Positions 35,121 through 43,320 of a stretch of 64,000 bases of DNA are shown here, one piece after another. Made by a program: the position numbers and the translations under genes. Numbering within the stretch: position 1 is the first letter of the stretch; every line of letters starts with the position of its first letter. The DNA lies in NCBI GenBank assembly GCA_018434355.1, contig JAHDPL010000011.1:124001-188000 (forward strand), written 5' to 3'. The notes under the pieces were generated by a model. That model was given only the letters and a program-made list of their open reading frames with translations, did not search any database and was not told where the DNA came from. The stretch comes from Sporomusaceae bacterium. GTDB taxonomy: Bacteria > Bacillota > Negativicutes > UBA1444.

Positions 35121-35162
35121 AAAAAAACGACGGGTTCGATTCAATCGAATGCGTCGTTTTTT
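35121..35162. terminator. Bidirectional terminator, GATTCGATTCAA family (copy 3)
   Basis: AAAAAACGACG, a TTCGAT-TCA-ATCGAA core and CGTCGTTTTTT form a long stem with T-runs on both strands. The core is shared with the repeats at 21861 and 34364. Confidence 0.85.
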
Positions 35163-35244
35163 GTTGCAAGGAGTTGGCGTTACGGCGTCGAAGTATTAGC
35201 AGCAGAATATTGAGTGGTTTAGTCCACGGGGAGAAGCGAACACA

Positions 35245-37170
35245 TTGAGAAAAAAATGGCTTGCGGGCTTGTTTTTGTTGGCGGGAGTTCTGAATTTCGG
35301 CGGTGCCTGCGAGGCATCGTCGCCGCTTGCCCCCTATGCGGTCAGCGAGGGAAAACTGTTTTTGCTGCAGGAGAGACAGGTGATCGCGGTGGCGCTGGAT
35401 GACAGGTTGCCCGGCGACGGGATCGAAGATGTCCTGAAGCTTGGGCTGCGGCCAAGCTATGAGGAGAAACGCGGCGCTGACCGACTGGAACTGGTGCTGG
35501 CCAATGCGGTGCTGGCATTAAAGGAATCGCCGGTTGACTATCCGCTGCGGTTTGAGGCGCTGCCAGGCAACCGGGTCAGGCTGACCTTGCAAGGACCGGA
35601 TGCGGCAAAGGCCGAAGTGAAAACCGTCCGCCGCAAAACAGTGAAGGCCCGCGACGGGATGATCCGGATGCGGACCTATGTCGTGATCACGACGCCGCGC
35701 GGCGCCAAGCGGGAGATTCCGACCGTGGTGCTCGATGCTGGCCACGGCGGGACCGATACCGGCGCGGTAAAGAACTTCATTCTGGAAAAGGATATCAATC
35801 TCGATATCACGCTGCGGACCGCCCGGCTGTTTGAACAGAAGGGCTGGAATGTGGTGCTGACCCGCCGGACCGATGTCGAACCGTCGCTTTTGGAGCGGGC
35901 CGATGCCGCCAATATCGTCGACGCCACGGTGTTTATTTCCGTTCACAACAACTCGCTGCCGGAAGACAAGCTGCCGCGCAGCCGCGAGTTCGGCACGACC
36001 GTCCTCTACAATGCATCCGCCCGGCAGCCGGCCCAGGACCTGGCCCAAATCATGCAGACAGAACTGATCCAGGCGACCGGTACGCAGCGCGAGGTGCTGC
36101 AGGACCGGCCCCGTCTGGTCGTGCTCAATTCGACCTGGGTGCCGGCGGTGTTGACCGAAGGCATCATGATGCCAAATCCGGCCAATGCCAAACTGATTCT
36201 GGACCGGTTCCAGCGGCAGCGCTCGGCGGAAGCGATCGTCAAAGCCACGGAAACCTGGTATGGTAAAAAAGTGCTGGCAGCCAAAAAGCCCAAGCCCGGG
36301 CCGGTGCAGCCGGTCGTGAAACTGGAAGCCGCGCCGTCTGGTAGCGGCAACCAGGCCGGCAATACCGCCAACCGGGGTACGCTGGCAGAGAGGGACGGCT
36401 GGATCTATTATCTGAAGAAAGCGGATTCACTGAGCGGCGAAAAGGAAGAGACTCTCTGGCGGTTCCGCCCCGACCGGTTCCTGTCCGACCAACTGGTGGC
36501 GGACCAGGAAGCCTGGGATGTGAATATCACCGCAGAAGGCCTATACTTTGCCAACTGGTCCGACCAACACAGGCTGTATGTGTCGGCGCCGGACGGGGGC
36601 AACCCTCAGCGACTGACCGACGGACCGGTCCAGCAGCTCAGCTTTAGCGGCGACCGGCTGGTGTTTGTCCGTGGCCGCCAGATCTACACGATGCCGCGCG
36701 GCGGCGGCATGGCACTGCGAGTCAACGACGACGAAGCCGAAAACGTCGTGGCCTGGGGCGACTGGATTTATTATGCCAATGGCGCCGACGGATTCAAGCC
36801 GTACCGGGTCCGCGTCGACGGGACCGGCCGGATGAAGCTGAGCGATGACGAGACCCTGTTTTTATTGGTGACCGGCGAATGGCTGTTTTACAGCAACTTG
36901 AGCGATGGCGAGAAGCTTTACCGGGTTCGCGCCGACGGTAGCGGCCGCAGCAAGGTTTCCGACGACCGGGTCGGCTATCTGAACTATGACCGGCGCTACA
37001 TCTATTACACCAACACGGCGGATCGGCACGCGTTGTATCGGGTATTGCCGGAGGGCGGCGACAGAAGCAAGGTGATGGAAGGCGGCAAAGCGGCCGGTCC
37101 GGTCGGGATTGCCGGCGGCAAGATCTATTATCAGGGGCTGTTCCAAGATATAAAGGAACCGCTGAAATAA
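35245..37170 (+). CDS. N-acetylmuramoyl-L-alanine amidase fused to a DUF5050-like propeller domain
   Basis: The 641-residue protein starts at TTG behind GGGGAGAAGCG and has a signal peptide (1-24). An AMIN-like region (about 28-125) precedes an Amidase_3 zinc domain (about 158-345) with His167 (LDAGHGG), Glu181, His234 (SVHNN) and catalytic Glu305 (LTEG). These match the AmiC set, so cleavage of the peptide from muramic acid in peptidoglycan is expected. After a Pro/Lys-rich linker (345-380) come about 260 residues of repeats, each with a YY or LFYSN-type strand and an RVRADGSG-like turn. This is the DUF5050 propeller pattern. It could bind wall polymers or proteins and target the enzyme. Confidence 0.88.
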   Translation: MRKKWLAGLFLLAGVLNFGGACEASSPLAPYAVSEGKLFLLQERQVIAVALDDRLPGDGIEDVLKLGLRPSYEEKRGADRLELVLANAVLALKESPVDYPLRFEALPGNRVRLTLQGPDAAKAEVKTVRRKTVKARDGMIRMRTYVVITTPRGAKREIPTVVLDAGHGGTDTGAVKNFILEKDINLDITLRTARLFEQKGWNVVLTRRTDVEPSLLERADAANIVDATVFISVHNNSLPEDKLPRSREFGTTVLYNASARQPAQDLAQIMQTELIQATGTQREVLQDRPRLVVLNSTWVPAVLTEGIMMPNPANAKLILDRFQRQRSAEAIVKATETWYGKKVLAAKKPKPGPVQPVVKLEAAPSGSGNQAGNTANRGTLAERDGWIYYLKKADSLSGEKEETLWRFRPDRFLSDQLVADQEAWDVNITAEGLYFANWSDQHRLYVSAPDGGNPQRLTDGPVQQLSFSGDRLVFVRGRQIYTMPRGGGMALRVNDDEAENVVAWGDWIYYANGADGFKPYRVRVDGTGRMKLSDDETLFLLVTGEWLFYSNLSDGEKLYRVRADGSGRSKVSDDRVGYLNYDRRYIYYTNTADRHALYRVLPEGGDRSKVMEGGKAAGPVGIAGGKIYYQGLFQDIKEPLK

Positions 37171-37231
37171 TGGAGATTGCATTGGATTGCGACCGTAGTA
37201 TTCGCCGATGAAGCTGCAAAATTTGTCGAAG

Positions 37232-37254
37232 AAAATCAACAGGAAGTTGATTTT
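37232..37254 (+). other. Hairpin downstream of the amidase gene
   Basis: AAAATCAAC / GTTGATTTT, a perfect nine-pair stem with a five-base loop, 61 bases after the stop. The T-rich arm may make it a weak terminator. The rest of 37171-37375 shows no coding sense. Confidence 0.45.
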
Positions 37255-37375
37255 AGCGCATAGCGACTGGACGGAGTATTATGCGCGCCCGACAAATTGT
37301 AGCAGCGAATCGATGCGAATCAAGGCTGCAATCTTTAGCGATCGAAATTATTCAGCGGTTCCTTATTTAGACTAA

Positions 37376-37412
37376 AAGACTCCCCGCAAGCACTTCGCCT
37401 GCAAGGAGTCTT
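37376..37412. terminator. Bidirectional terminator between amidase and corA
   Basis: AAGACTCC / GGAGTCTT with an inner GCA/TGC pairing; TTATCTGTCTT follows on plus and TTTT on minus. Confidence 0.75.
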
Positions 37413-37442
37413 ATCTGTCTTCCCATTTTCGCTATTTCTCGT

Positions 37443-38399
37443 TCAAATCATCTTTTTGCGCCAGAGGATCAGCCAGGTGATGCCGGTCAAAAGTAGCGAC
37501 AATCCGACGACGAACCAGAACCCTTCCGGTTGACTGAGATAGGGTACCCCGACATTCATGCCCCAGAAACTCGAGATCATGGTGGGAACTGCGATAAGAA
37601 TCGTGATCGAAGCCAGGAATTTCATGACCTGGTTCAGGTTATTGGAAATTACCGAAGTGAAGGCATCCATCATGCCGCTGAGGATGTCGGAGTACATCTG
37701 TACCATCTCCAGCGCCTGACGGTTTTCGATGATGGTGTCTTCGAGGATGTCCTCGTCCTCTTCGAACAGTGGCAGCAGATGCTTCAGGTTGCCGCTCTTG
37801 CGCAAGCGCAGCAACCGGTCCAGCACGATTCCGTTGGTGCGCAGGGCTGCCGTGAAGTAGGTGAGGCCTTTTTCCATATCGAGTAGTTGAAAGACTTCGG
37901 CGTTGTTCATCGATTTGCGCAGATGACGCTCTATCTCGTCGGTTTGCCGGTTAATCTGATGGATATAGCGCAAAAACATCGTCGCGTTCTTGTACAGGAT
38001 CTGAAACAGGAACCGGGTGCGTTTGGAAGTGTGATATTGCGCCGAGATCGAGCTGCCGTCCGGTGGGCAAGGCAGTACAGCGGTTTCTTCCAGCGATACG
38101 GTAATCAGGTTCTCCGGAGTCAGGATCATCGCGAGCGGCAAGGTGTCATAGTTGTCCGGTCCCCGCATGACAGGGATGTTGGTCAATACCAGCATGCAGT
38201 GGTCTTCGACTTCGATACGCGAGCGTTCTTCTTCGTCCAGGGCGGCCCGGATGAAATCTTCCGGTACGCCGGTGGTGATGCAGATGGTACGGATTTCGTC
38301 CGGCGAAGGATTGACCATCCGGACCCAGGCGTCTTTGATGATTTCGTTGCCAGGCACTGCCTGCAACTTGTGATCCGTCGTTTTAAAAACGTTGAGCAT
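37443..38399 (-). CDS. corA: CorA-family magnesium/divalent cation transporter
   Basis: The 318-residue protein has a long soluble N-terminal domain, a stalk helix and two C-terminal transmembrane helices. The signature GMN (about 280-282) ends the first helix and the protein closes with the basic ILWRKKMI. CorA proteins form pentameric channels for Mg2+ (some for Co2+ or Ni2+, and a few for Zn2+ efflux). The start is ATG 38399, 12 bases after AGGAGG. It has a 200-base leader with a consensus promoter and several hairpins, which points to control at the RNA level. Confidence 0.93.
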   Translation of the reverse strand: MLNVFKTTDHKLQAVPGNEIIKDAWVRMVNPSPDEIRTICITTGVPEDFIRAALDEEERSRIEVEDHCMLVLTNIPVMRGPDNYDTLPLAMILTPENLITVSLEETAVLPCPPDGSSISAQYHTSKRTRFLFQILYKNATMFLRYIHQINRQTDEIERHLRKSMNNAEVFQLLDMEKGLTYFTAALRTNGIVLDRLLRLRKSGNLKHLLPLFEEDEDILEDTIIENRQALEMVQMYSDILSGMMDAFTSVISNNLNQVMKFLASITILIAVPTMISSFWGMNVGVPYLSQPEGFWFVVGLSLLLTGITWLILWRKKMI

Positions 38400-38424
38400 A
38401 GTTAGCTAGCGCCTCCTTTCGATG

Positions 38425-38487
38425 CGGAGACGCAAAAACCATCATCTAGAGCGCAAGGGGTGCGTCAGATGGCTGGAATCGTCTCCG
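38425..38487 (-). promoter_or_regulatory. Nested hairpin in the corA leader
   Basis: CGGAGACG (38425-38432) pairs with CGTCTCCG (38480-38487), eight pairs. Inside it CCATC pairs with GATGG and CGCA with TGCG. The outer stem ends just ahead of the corA ribosome site, so folding could influence translation. Confidence 0.5.
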
Positions 38488-38538
38488 GTCTGATTCAATT
38501 GACTGTTGCATAAATGAGGCCCGTCGGCGTCCACCCAT
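38446..38538 (-). CDS. Possible 30-residue leader peptide upstream of corA
   Basis: On the minus strand GGAGGTGAG precedes ATG 38538, which opens 30 codons (start MGGRRRASFM, Arg-rich, one Pro near each of two late positions) ending inside the nested leader hairpin. The ribosome site is excellent, and the frame overlaps the 3' arm and loop of the structure before corA. Leader peptides that sense Mg2+ through ribosome stalling are known in enterobacteria (MgtL). There is no sequence likeness, so this is inference from position only. Confidence 0.35.
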   Translation of the reverse strand: MGGRRRASFMQQSIESDRRRFQPSDAPLAL

Positions 38539-38546
38539 CTCACCTC

Positions 38547-38591
38547 CAAAAAATAAATCAGGCCGTCCTTTTGCTATAGAAGGCGTGCCTG
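38547..38591 (-). terminator. Terminator-like hairpin at the start of the corA leader
   Basis: On the minus strand, CAGGC...GCCTG with inner CCTT/AAGG is followed by ATTTATTTTTT. It lies within about 55 bases of the expected transcription start, so it could act as an attenuator. Confidence 0.45.
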
Positions 38592-38606
38592 TCAGTCTGC
38601 ATTTCC

Positions 38607-38635
38607 ATTATATTGTGCTCCTTCCGGCCTGTCAA
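38607..38635 (-). promoter_or_regulatory. Consensus sigma-A promoter for corA
   Basis: Read on the minus strand: TTGACA (38635-38630), 17-base spacer, TATAAT (38612-38607). All 12 core positions match the consensus. Confidence 0.9.
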
Positions 38636-38846
38636 TTCGTTATTGCGCCGATGTGTTAAAAACAAGTAAAACTTATCGGACCGCCTGAAAAAATCTGCGG
38701 GGAAATGTGCTTCACATCAGATGAGTTGGGGGCTGGAGGCAAGAAAAAGGATTTTGCGGTTTGATGAAGAATAGTATAATTTACATGTTTACTGACATAG
38801 GGTCTGCATGTCAGCCGAAAAAAACAACGAAAGAAGGGACTGCCTA

Positions 38847-41800
38847 ATGAGAAAAATGAAAACTATGGACGGCAATAACGCTGCCGCCCACATCGCGTAT
38901 GCATTTACCGATGTCGCCGCGATCTTCCCGATCACTCCTTCGTCGACGATGGCCGAATATGTCGATGAATGGAGCGCCCAGGGACTGAAAAACATTTTCG
39001 GGCAAACCGTACGTGTGGCGGAAATGCAATCAGAAGCCGGCGCTGCAGGCGCTGTGCACGGATCGCTGCAATCCGGCGCGCTCACAACGACCTTTACCGC
39101 TTCGCAGGGCTTGCTGCTGATGATCCCCAATATGTACAAAATGGCCGGCGAACTGCTGCCTGGCGTATTTCACGTCAGCGCACGCGCCGTTGCCGCCAAT
39201 TCGCTGAGCATTTTCGGCGATCACCAGGACGTTATGGCGACCCGCCAGACCGGTTTCGCCCTGCTGGCCGAAAGCAGCGTGCAACAGGTCATGGACCTGG
39301 CCGCAGTGGCCCATCTGTCGGCAATCAAAGGCCGCGTGCCGTTCCTCAATTTCTTTGACGGCTTCCGTACTTCGCACGAAGCGCAAAAAATTGAAGTGAT
39401 CGAATATGATGAACTGGCCGGCCTGATCGACCAGGATGCACTGAACGCCTTCCGCCGCCGGGCGCTGAACCCCGACCATCCGGTGGTTCGCGGCACCGCC
39501 CAGAATCCGGATATTTACTTCCAGGAGCGAGAAGTCTCCAATCTCTACTATGAGGCCATCCCCGGCATCGTCGAGGAATATATGGCTGAAATCAGCAAAA
39601 TGACCGGCCGCGAGTATCACCTGTTCAATTATTACGGCGCTGAAGACGCCGACCGCATCATCATCGCGATGGGTTCGGTCTGCGACGTGATCGAGGAAAC
39701 AGTCGACTACCTGAACGCCAAAGGCGAAAAGGTCGGTTTGCTGACGGTCCACCTGTATCGTCCGTTCTCGCTGGAGCATTTCTTCCGCTATATCCCCAAG
39801 ACGGTCAAAAAGATCGCCGTACTCGACCGGACCAAAGAGCCGGGATCGATCGGCGAGCCGCTGTATCTCGATGTCCAGAGCGCGTTCTACGGCAAGGAGT
39901 GGCAGCCGGTCATCGTTGGCGGCCGCTATGGCCTTGGCTCCAAAGACGTCATTCCTTCCCACATCGTGCCGGTGTTTGACAACCTGAAACTGCCGGTTCC
40001 CAAGAACGGCTTCACCGTCAGCATCGTCGATGATGTTACCTTCACGTCCCTGCCTGCAGGCGAAGATATCGACACCACGCCCGCCGGCACCACCGCCTGC
40101 AAATTCTGGGGTCTTGGCTCCGATGGCACGGTTGGCGCGAATAAAGCGGCGATCAAAATCATCGGCGACCATACCAACATGTATGCTCAGGCCTATTTTG
40201 CCTATGACTCGAAAAAATCCGGCGGCATCACCGTATCGCACCTGCGGTTCGGCAAAAAGCCGATCAAATCCTCTTATCTGATCAACAAGGCCGATTTCGT
40301 CGCTTGCCACAACCAGTCCTATGTCGACAAGTACGACGTGCTGGCCGGCCTGAAACCGAAAGGAATCTTCCTGCTGAACTGTACCTGGAGTCCGGAAGAA
40401 CTCGGCGAAAAACTGCCGGGATTCATGAAGCGGTATATAGCCAAAAATGAAATCCAGTTTTACACGATCGACGGCGCCGGAATTGCCCAGCAATTGGGCC
40501 TCGGCGGCCGGATCAACATGGTCATGCAGTCGGCGTTCTTCAAACTGGCGGCGATCGTGCCGCTGGAAGACGCCAAAATGTATCTGAAGGAAGCCGTGGT
40601 CGACGATTACGGCAAGCAGGGACAGAAAATCATCGACATGAACTATGCCGCGATTGAGAAAGGCATGGAGTCGGCGGTGAAGATCAACGTGCCGGCCGAC
40701 TGGTTGACCGCAGCCGACAAGGAAGCCGACATGCAAAAGGTCGCTTGCGCCTGCTCCAGCGCCACCGTCGCCGATGACCTGCCGAAGTTCGTCAAGGAAC
40801 TGATGGTGCCGATGAACCGCCAGGAAGGCGACAGCCTGCCTGTCAGCGCGTTCAAGGGCCGTGAAGACGGAACCTTCCCGGTGGGAACTTCCGCTTATGA
40901 GAAACGCGGCATCGCGATGAATGTGCCGGAATGGCAGATCGAGCACTGCATCCAATGCAACCAGTGCGCTTATGTCTGTCCGCACGCCACGATCCGTCCG
41001 GTATTGATCAATGATGCTGAAATGAAGGCCGCTCCGGAAGGATTCACCGCCAAACCGGCGATGGGCGCCAAAGACCTGCAGTTCCGCATCGCGGTTGCGC
41101 CGCTCGATTGCATCGGTTGCGGCAACTGCGCCCAGGTTTGCCCGGCCAAAGAAAAAGCCCTGATCATGAAGCCGTTTGAGTCGCAGCAGGTACAGGCGCC
41201 GCTGTGGGATTACGCGATGTCCCTGTCGCCCAAAGCCAACCCGATGAGCAAAGAGACCGTCAAAGGCAGCCAGTTTGAAACGCCGCTGCTCGAGTTCTCC
41301 GGCGCTTGCGGCGGCTGCGGCGAAACGCCTTACGCCAAGCTGATCACCCAGTTGTTTGGTGACCGGATGATGATTGCCAATGCAACCGGTTGTTCCTCGA
41401 TCTGGGGCGCCAGCGCTCCCTCGATGCCGTACACCAAGAACCATCTCGGCCAGGGTCCGGCCTGGGCCAACTCGCTGTTCGAAGACAACGCCGAGTATGG
41501 CTACGGCATGTTCCTCGGCGTCAAGCAATCCCGCCAACGTCTGGCGGTCGACATCAAGGCGGCGATGGAACTGCCGGTGAGCAGCGAGCTGAAAGCGGCC
41601 TGTGAAGACTGGCTGGCCAACATCGACAACGGCAAAGGCACCCGCGAGCGGGCCGACAAGCTGATTGGCCTATTGGAAACGGAAAAAGGCAACGACGCGC
41701 TGCTGAACTCGATCTATACCAACAAGGACTTCCTGGTCAAGCGTTCGCACTGGATCTTCGGCGGCGACGGCTGGGCCTACGACATCGGTTTCGGCGGTCT

Positions 41801-42416
41801 GGACCATGTGCTGGCGATGAACGAAGACGTCAACGTGCTGGTGTTTGACACCGAAGTCTATTCCAATACCGGCGGTCAGTCCTCCAAAGCGACGCCGACC
41901 GCGGCGATCGCCAAGTTCGCCGCCAGCGGCAAACGGACCAAGAAAAAAGACCTCGGCATGATCGCGATGAGCTACGGTTATGTATATGTTGCGCAGATCT
42001 CGATGGGCGCCGACAAGAACCAGACGCTCAAGGCGATCGCCGAAGCCGAAGCCTATCCCGGCCCGTCGCTGATCATCGCCTATGCGCCTTGCATCAATCA
42101 TGGACTGAAAGCCGGCATGGGCGCCAGCCAGCTGGAAGCGAAGAAAGCCGTCGAATCCGGCTACTGGGGCATGTATCGCTACAATCCCGCCTTGCTGGAA
42201 CAGGGCAAGAGCCCGTTCAGCATGGATTCCAAAGAGCCGACGATGGATTTCAAAGAGTTCCTGATGGGCGAAGTCCGTTACTCGTCGCTGAAACAGCAAT
42301 TCCCCGAGCAAGCGGAGGAGTTGTTTGAAAAAACAGCCCAGGATGCGAAAGAGCGGCTGGAAAACTACAAACGGCTGGCCAAGAACTATGCCGAGGCAGC
42401 AGCTGCCAAAGCTTAG
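38847..42416 (+). CDS. nifJ: Pyruvate:ferredoxin (flavodoxin) oxidoreductase
   Basis: The 1189-residue single-chain enzyme converts pyruvate and CoA to acetyl-CoA, CO2 and reduced ferredoxin. Visible parts are the N-terminal pyruvate domain (AIFPITPSS), the transketolase-like and CoA domains, a two-cluster ferredoxin domain (CIQCNQCAYVC and CIGCGNCAQVC), and a C-terminal thiamine diphosphate domain with GACGGCGETPY (proximal cluster), GDGWAYDIGFGG and VYSNTGGQSSKATP. Length is normal for the homodimeric type. I take ATG 38847, eight bases after GAAGGG, rather than the in-frame ATG 39 bases upstream. It supplies reduced ferredoxin for the cell's fermentative and radical enzymes. The next gene begins one base after its stop. 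Confidence 0.97.
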   Translation: MRKMKTMDGNNAAAHIAYAFTDVAAIFPITPSSTMAEYVDEWSAQGLKNIFGQTVRVAEMQSEAGAAGAVHGSLQSGALTTTFTASQGLLLMIPNMYKMAGELLPGVFHVSARAVAANSLSIFGDHQDVMATRQTGFALLAESSVQQVMDLAAVAHLSAIKGRVPFLNFFDGFRTSHEAQKIEVIEYDELAGLIDQDALNAFRRRALNPDHPVVRGTAQNPDIYFQEREVSNLYYEAIPGIVEEYMAEISKMTGREYHLFNYYGAEDADRIIIAMGSVCDVIEETVDYLNAKGEKVGLLTVHLYRPFSLEHFFRYIPKTVKKIAVLDRTKEPGSIGEPLYLDVQSAFYGKEWQPVIVGGRYGLGSKDVIPSHIVPVFDNLKLPVPKNGFTVSIVDDVTFTSLPAGEDIDTTPAGTTACKFWGLGSDGTVGANKAAIKIIGDHTNMYAQAYFAYDSKKSGGITVSHLRFGKKPIKSSYLINKADFVACHNQSYVDKYDVLAGLKPKGIFLLNCTWSPEELGEKLPGFMKRYIAKNEIQFYTIDGAGIAQQLGLGGRINMVMQSAFFKLAAIVPLEDAKMYLKEAVVDDYGKQGQKIIDMNYAAIEKGMESAVKINVPADWLTAADKEADMQKVACACSSATVADDLPKFVKELMVPMNRQEGDSLPVSAFKGREDGTFPVGTSAYEKRGIAMNVPEWQIEHCIQCNQCAYVCPHATIRPVLINDAEMKAAPEGFTAKPAMGAKDLQFRIAVAPLDCIGCGNCAQVCPAKEKALIMKPFESQQVQAPLWDYAMSLSPKANPMSKETVKGSQFETPLLEFSGACGGCGETPYAKLITQLFGDRMMIANATGCSSIWGASAPSMPYTKNHLGQGPAWANSLFEDNAEYGYGMFLGVKQSRQRLAVDIKAAMELPVSSELKAACEDWLANIDNGKGTRERADKLIGLLETEKGNDALLNSIYTNKDFLVKRSHWIFGGDGWAYDIGFGGLDHVLAMNEDVNVLVFDTEVYSNTGGQSSKATPTAAIAKFAASGKRTKKKDLGMIAMSYGYVYVAQISMGADKNQTLKAIAEAEAYPGPSLIIAYAPCINHGLKAGMGASQLEAKKAVESGYWGMYRYNPALLEQGKSPFSMDSKEPTMDFKEFLMGEVRYSSLKQQFPEQAEELFEKTAQDAKERLENYKRLAKNYAEAAAAKA

Positions 42417-42417
42417 T

Positions 42418-43260
42418 ATGCAACTGCTGTCGCAAAGAAGCTTGCGTTCCTGTACCCGACAGACAAACAATAGTCGGATTACGGCCGAAGCGGTGCTGCT
42501 ATCCACGGATTGTGAGATAGTGGCCCGCATCGCGGCCGCTGCCGACACGTTTATCATTGAACAGGCAGAGTGGGAACTGCTGCGTCAGGGGGCTGAATAT
42601 GCCCCTTCTGGCGGGGCAGTTCCCGCTTTGCTTGGCGCCGAGGCTTACTTTGGCGTGGCGCCCGTCTTGACTCAGGCGTTTCCCAATCCGGCGCAGGATT
42701 TTGTCCGCGAAATGTTCGCCGAATGCGTCAAGGCGGTCCTGCAGTCCGAGACCTATCTATATACCCAGCGCGGTTTTGCCAGCGGTCAGGCTTATCAGGA
42801 CAACTGGGACGTTTCCCACCCCGATTCCTGCCGTTATTATTCGCATCTGGACATCGTCGAACGACGCTGGTTCGACCATATCGGCCCGCAGCCACGCAGC
42901 GGCAACCTGTTTCACCGGCACAAGAACGTAGCGGTCTGGCGCTGCGGCGAAACCGGTTTGCAGGCAACCGGCTCGTTCCTCGATTCGTTCCATGAGGTCG
43001 GCGTGGTGGTCGACTGCGATGCAACCGGGTTCATCAAGCGGTTTGACGCAACGTTCATGCGGGCGCCGGACCGGATTTGCTTTGGCACGGCAGAGTTGGT
43101 GCAAGACCTGATTGGCAAGAATGTCAAACAGCTGTCCCGTCGTGACATCAACCGCTGCGCCGGCGGCGGTGAAGGCTGCGCCCATCTGCTGGACATCAGC
43201 CGGGATACGCTGGCCGAGCTGGCGAAATCGATCACGGCAATTGACGGACTTTACCGATAA
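42418..43260 (+). CDS. Unknown protein linked to PFOR, perhaps DUF2889-like at its C-terminus
   Basis: The 280-residue soluble protein starts at ATG 42418, one base after the PFOR stop, with no separate ribosome site, so it is probably translated by coupling. It has nine cysteines, including one in RDINRCAGGGEGCAHLLD. That stretch resembles the C-terminal GGxxGCxHL pattern of DUF2889 proteins, which have no settled function; the resemblance is from memory and weak. No cluster-binding Cys spacing or membrane segment is visible. The coupling suggests a role in PFOR assembly, protection or regulation. Confidence 0.6.
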   Translation: MQLLSQRSLRSCTRQTNNSRITAEAVLLSTDCEIVARIAAAADTFIIEQAEWELLRQGAEYAPSGGAVPALLGAEAYFGVAPVLTQAFPNPAQDFVREMFAECVKAVLQSETYLYTQRGFASGQAYQDNWDVSHPDSCRYYSHLDIVERRWFDHIGPQPRSGNLFHRHKNVAVWRCGETGLQATGSFLDSFHEVGVVVDCDATGFIKRFDATFMRAPDRICFGTAELVQDLIGKNVKQLSRRDINRCAGGGEGCAHLLDISRDTLAELAKSITAIDGLYR

Positions 43261-43320
43261 AAGCTATAATAATCAAGGAAACTGCGTACGCTATATTTAG
43301 TAATGGGGGGAAGCAAAAGG

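Larger units (their letters stand above)
38400..38846. other. Divergent intergenic region between corA and the PFOR gene
   Basis: The 447 bases hold the minus-strand corA promoter and structured leader (38399-38635). On the right is a plus-strand TATAAT (38775-38780) with a weak TTTTGC (38752-38757) 17 bases before it, a likely promoter of the PFOR gene. About 110 bases between the two show nothing I recognise. Confidence 0.6.

Noticed and set aside
38400-38600. M-box magnesium riboswitch upstream of corA
   Set aside because: The leader lacks the conserved M-box core segments that I can recall, so I report only the visible hairpins and small frame.
39030-41537. A very long open frame (835 codons) on the minus strand within the PFOR gene
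   Set aside because: It is a shadow of the PFOR frame in GC-rich DNA. It has no ribosome site or family motif, while the plus-strand frame has full PFOR motifs.
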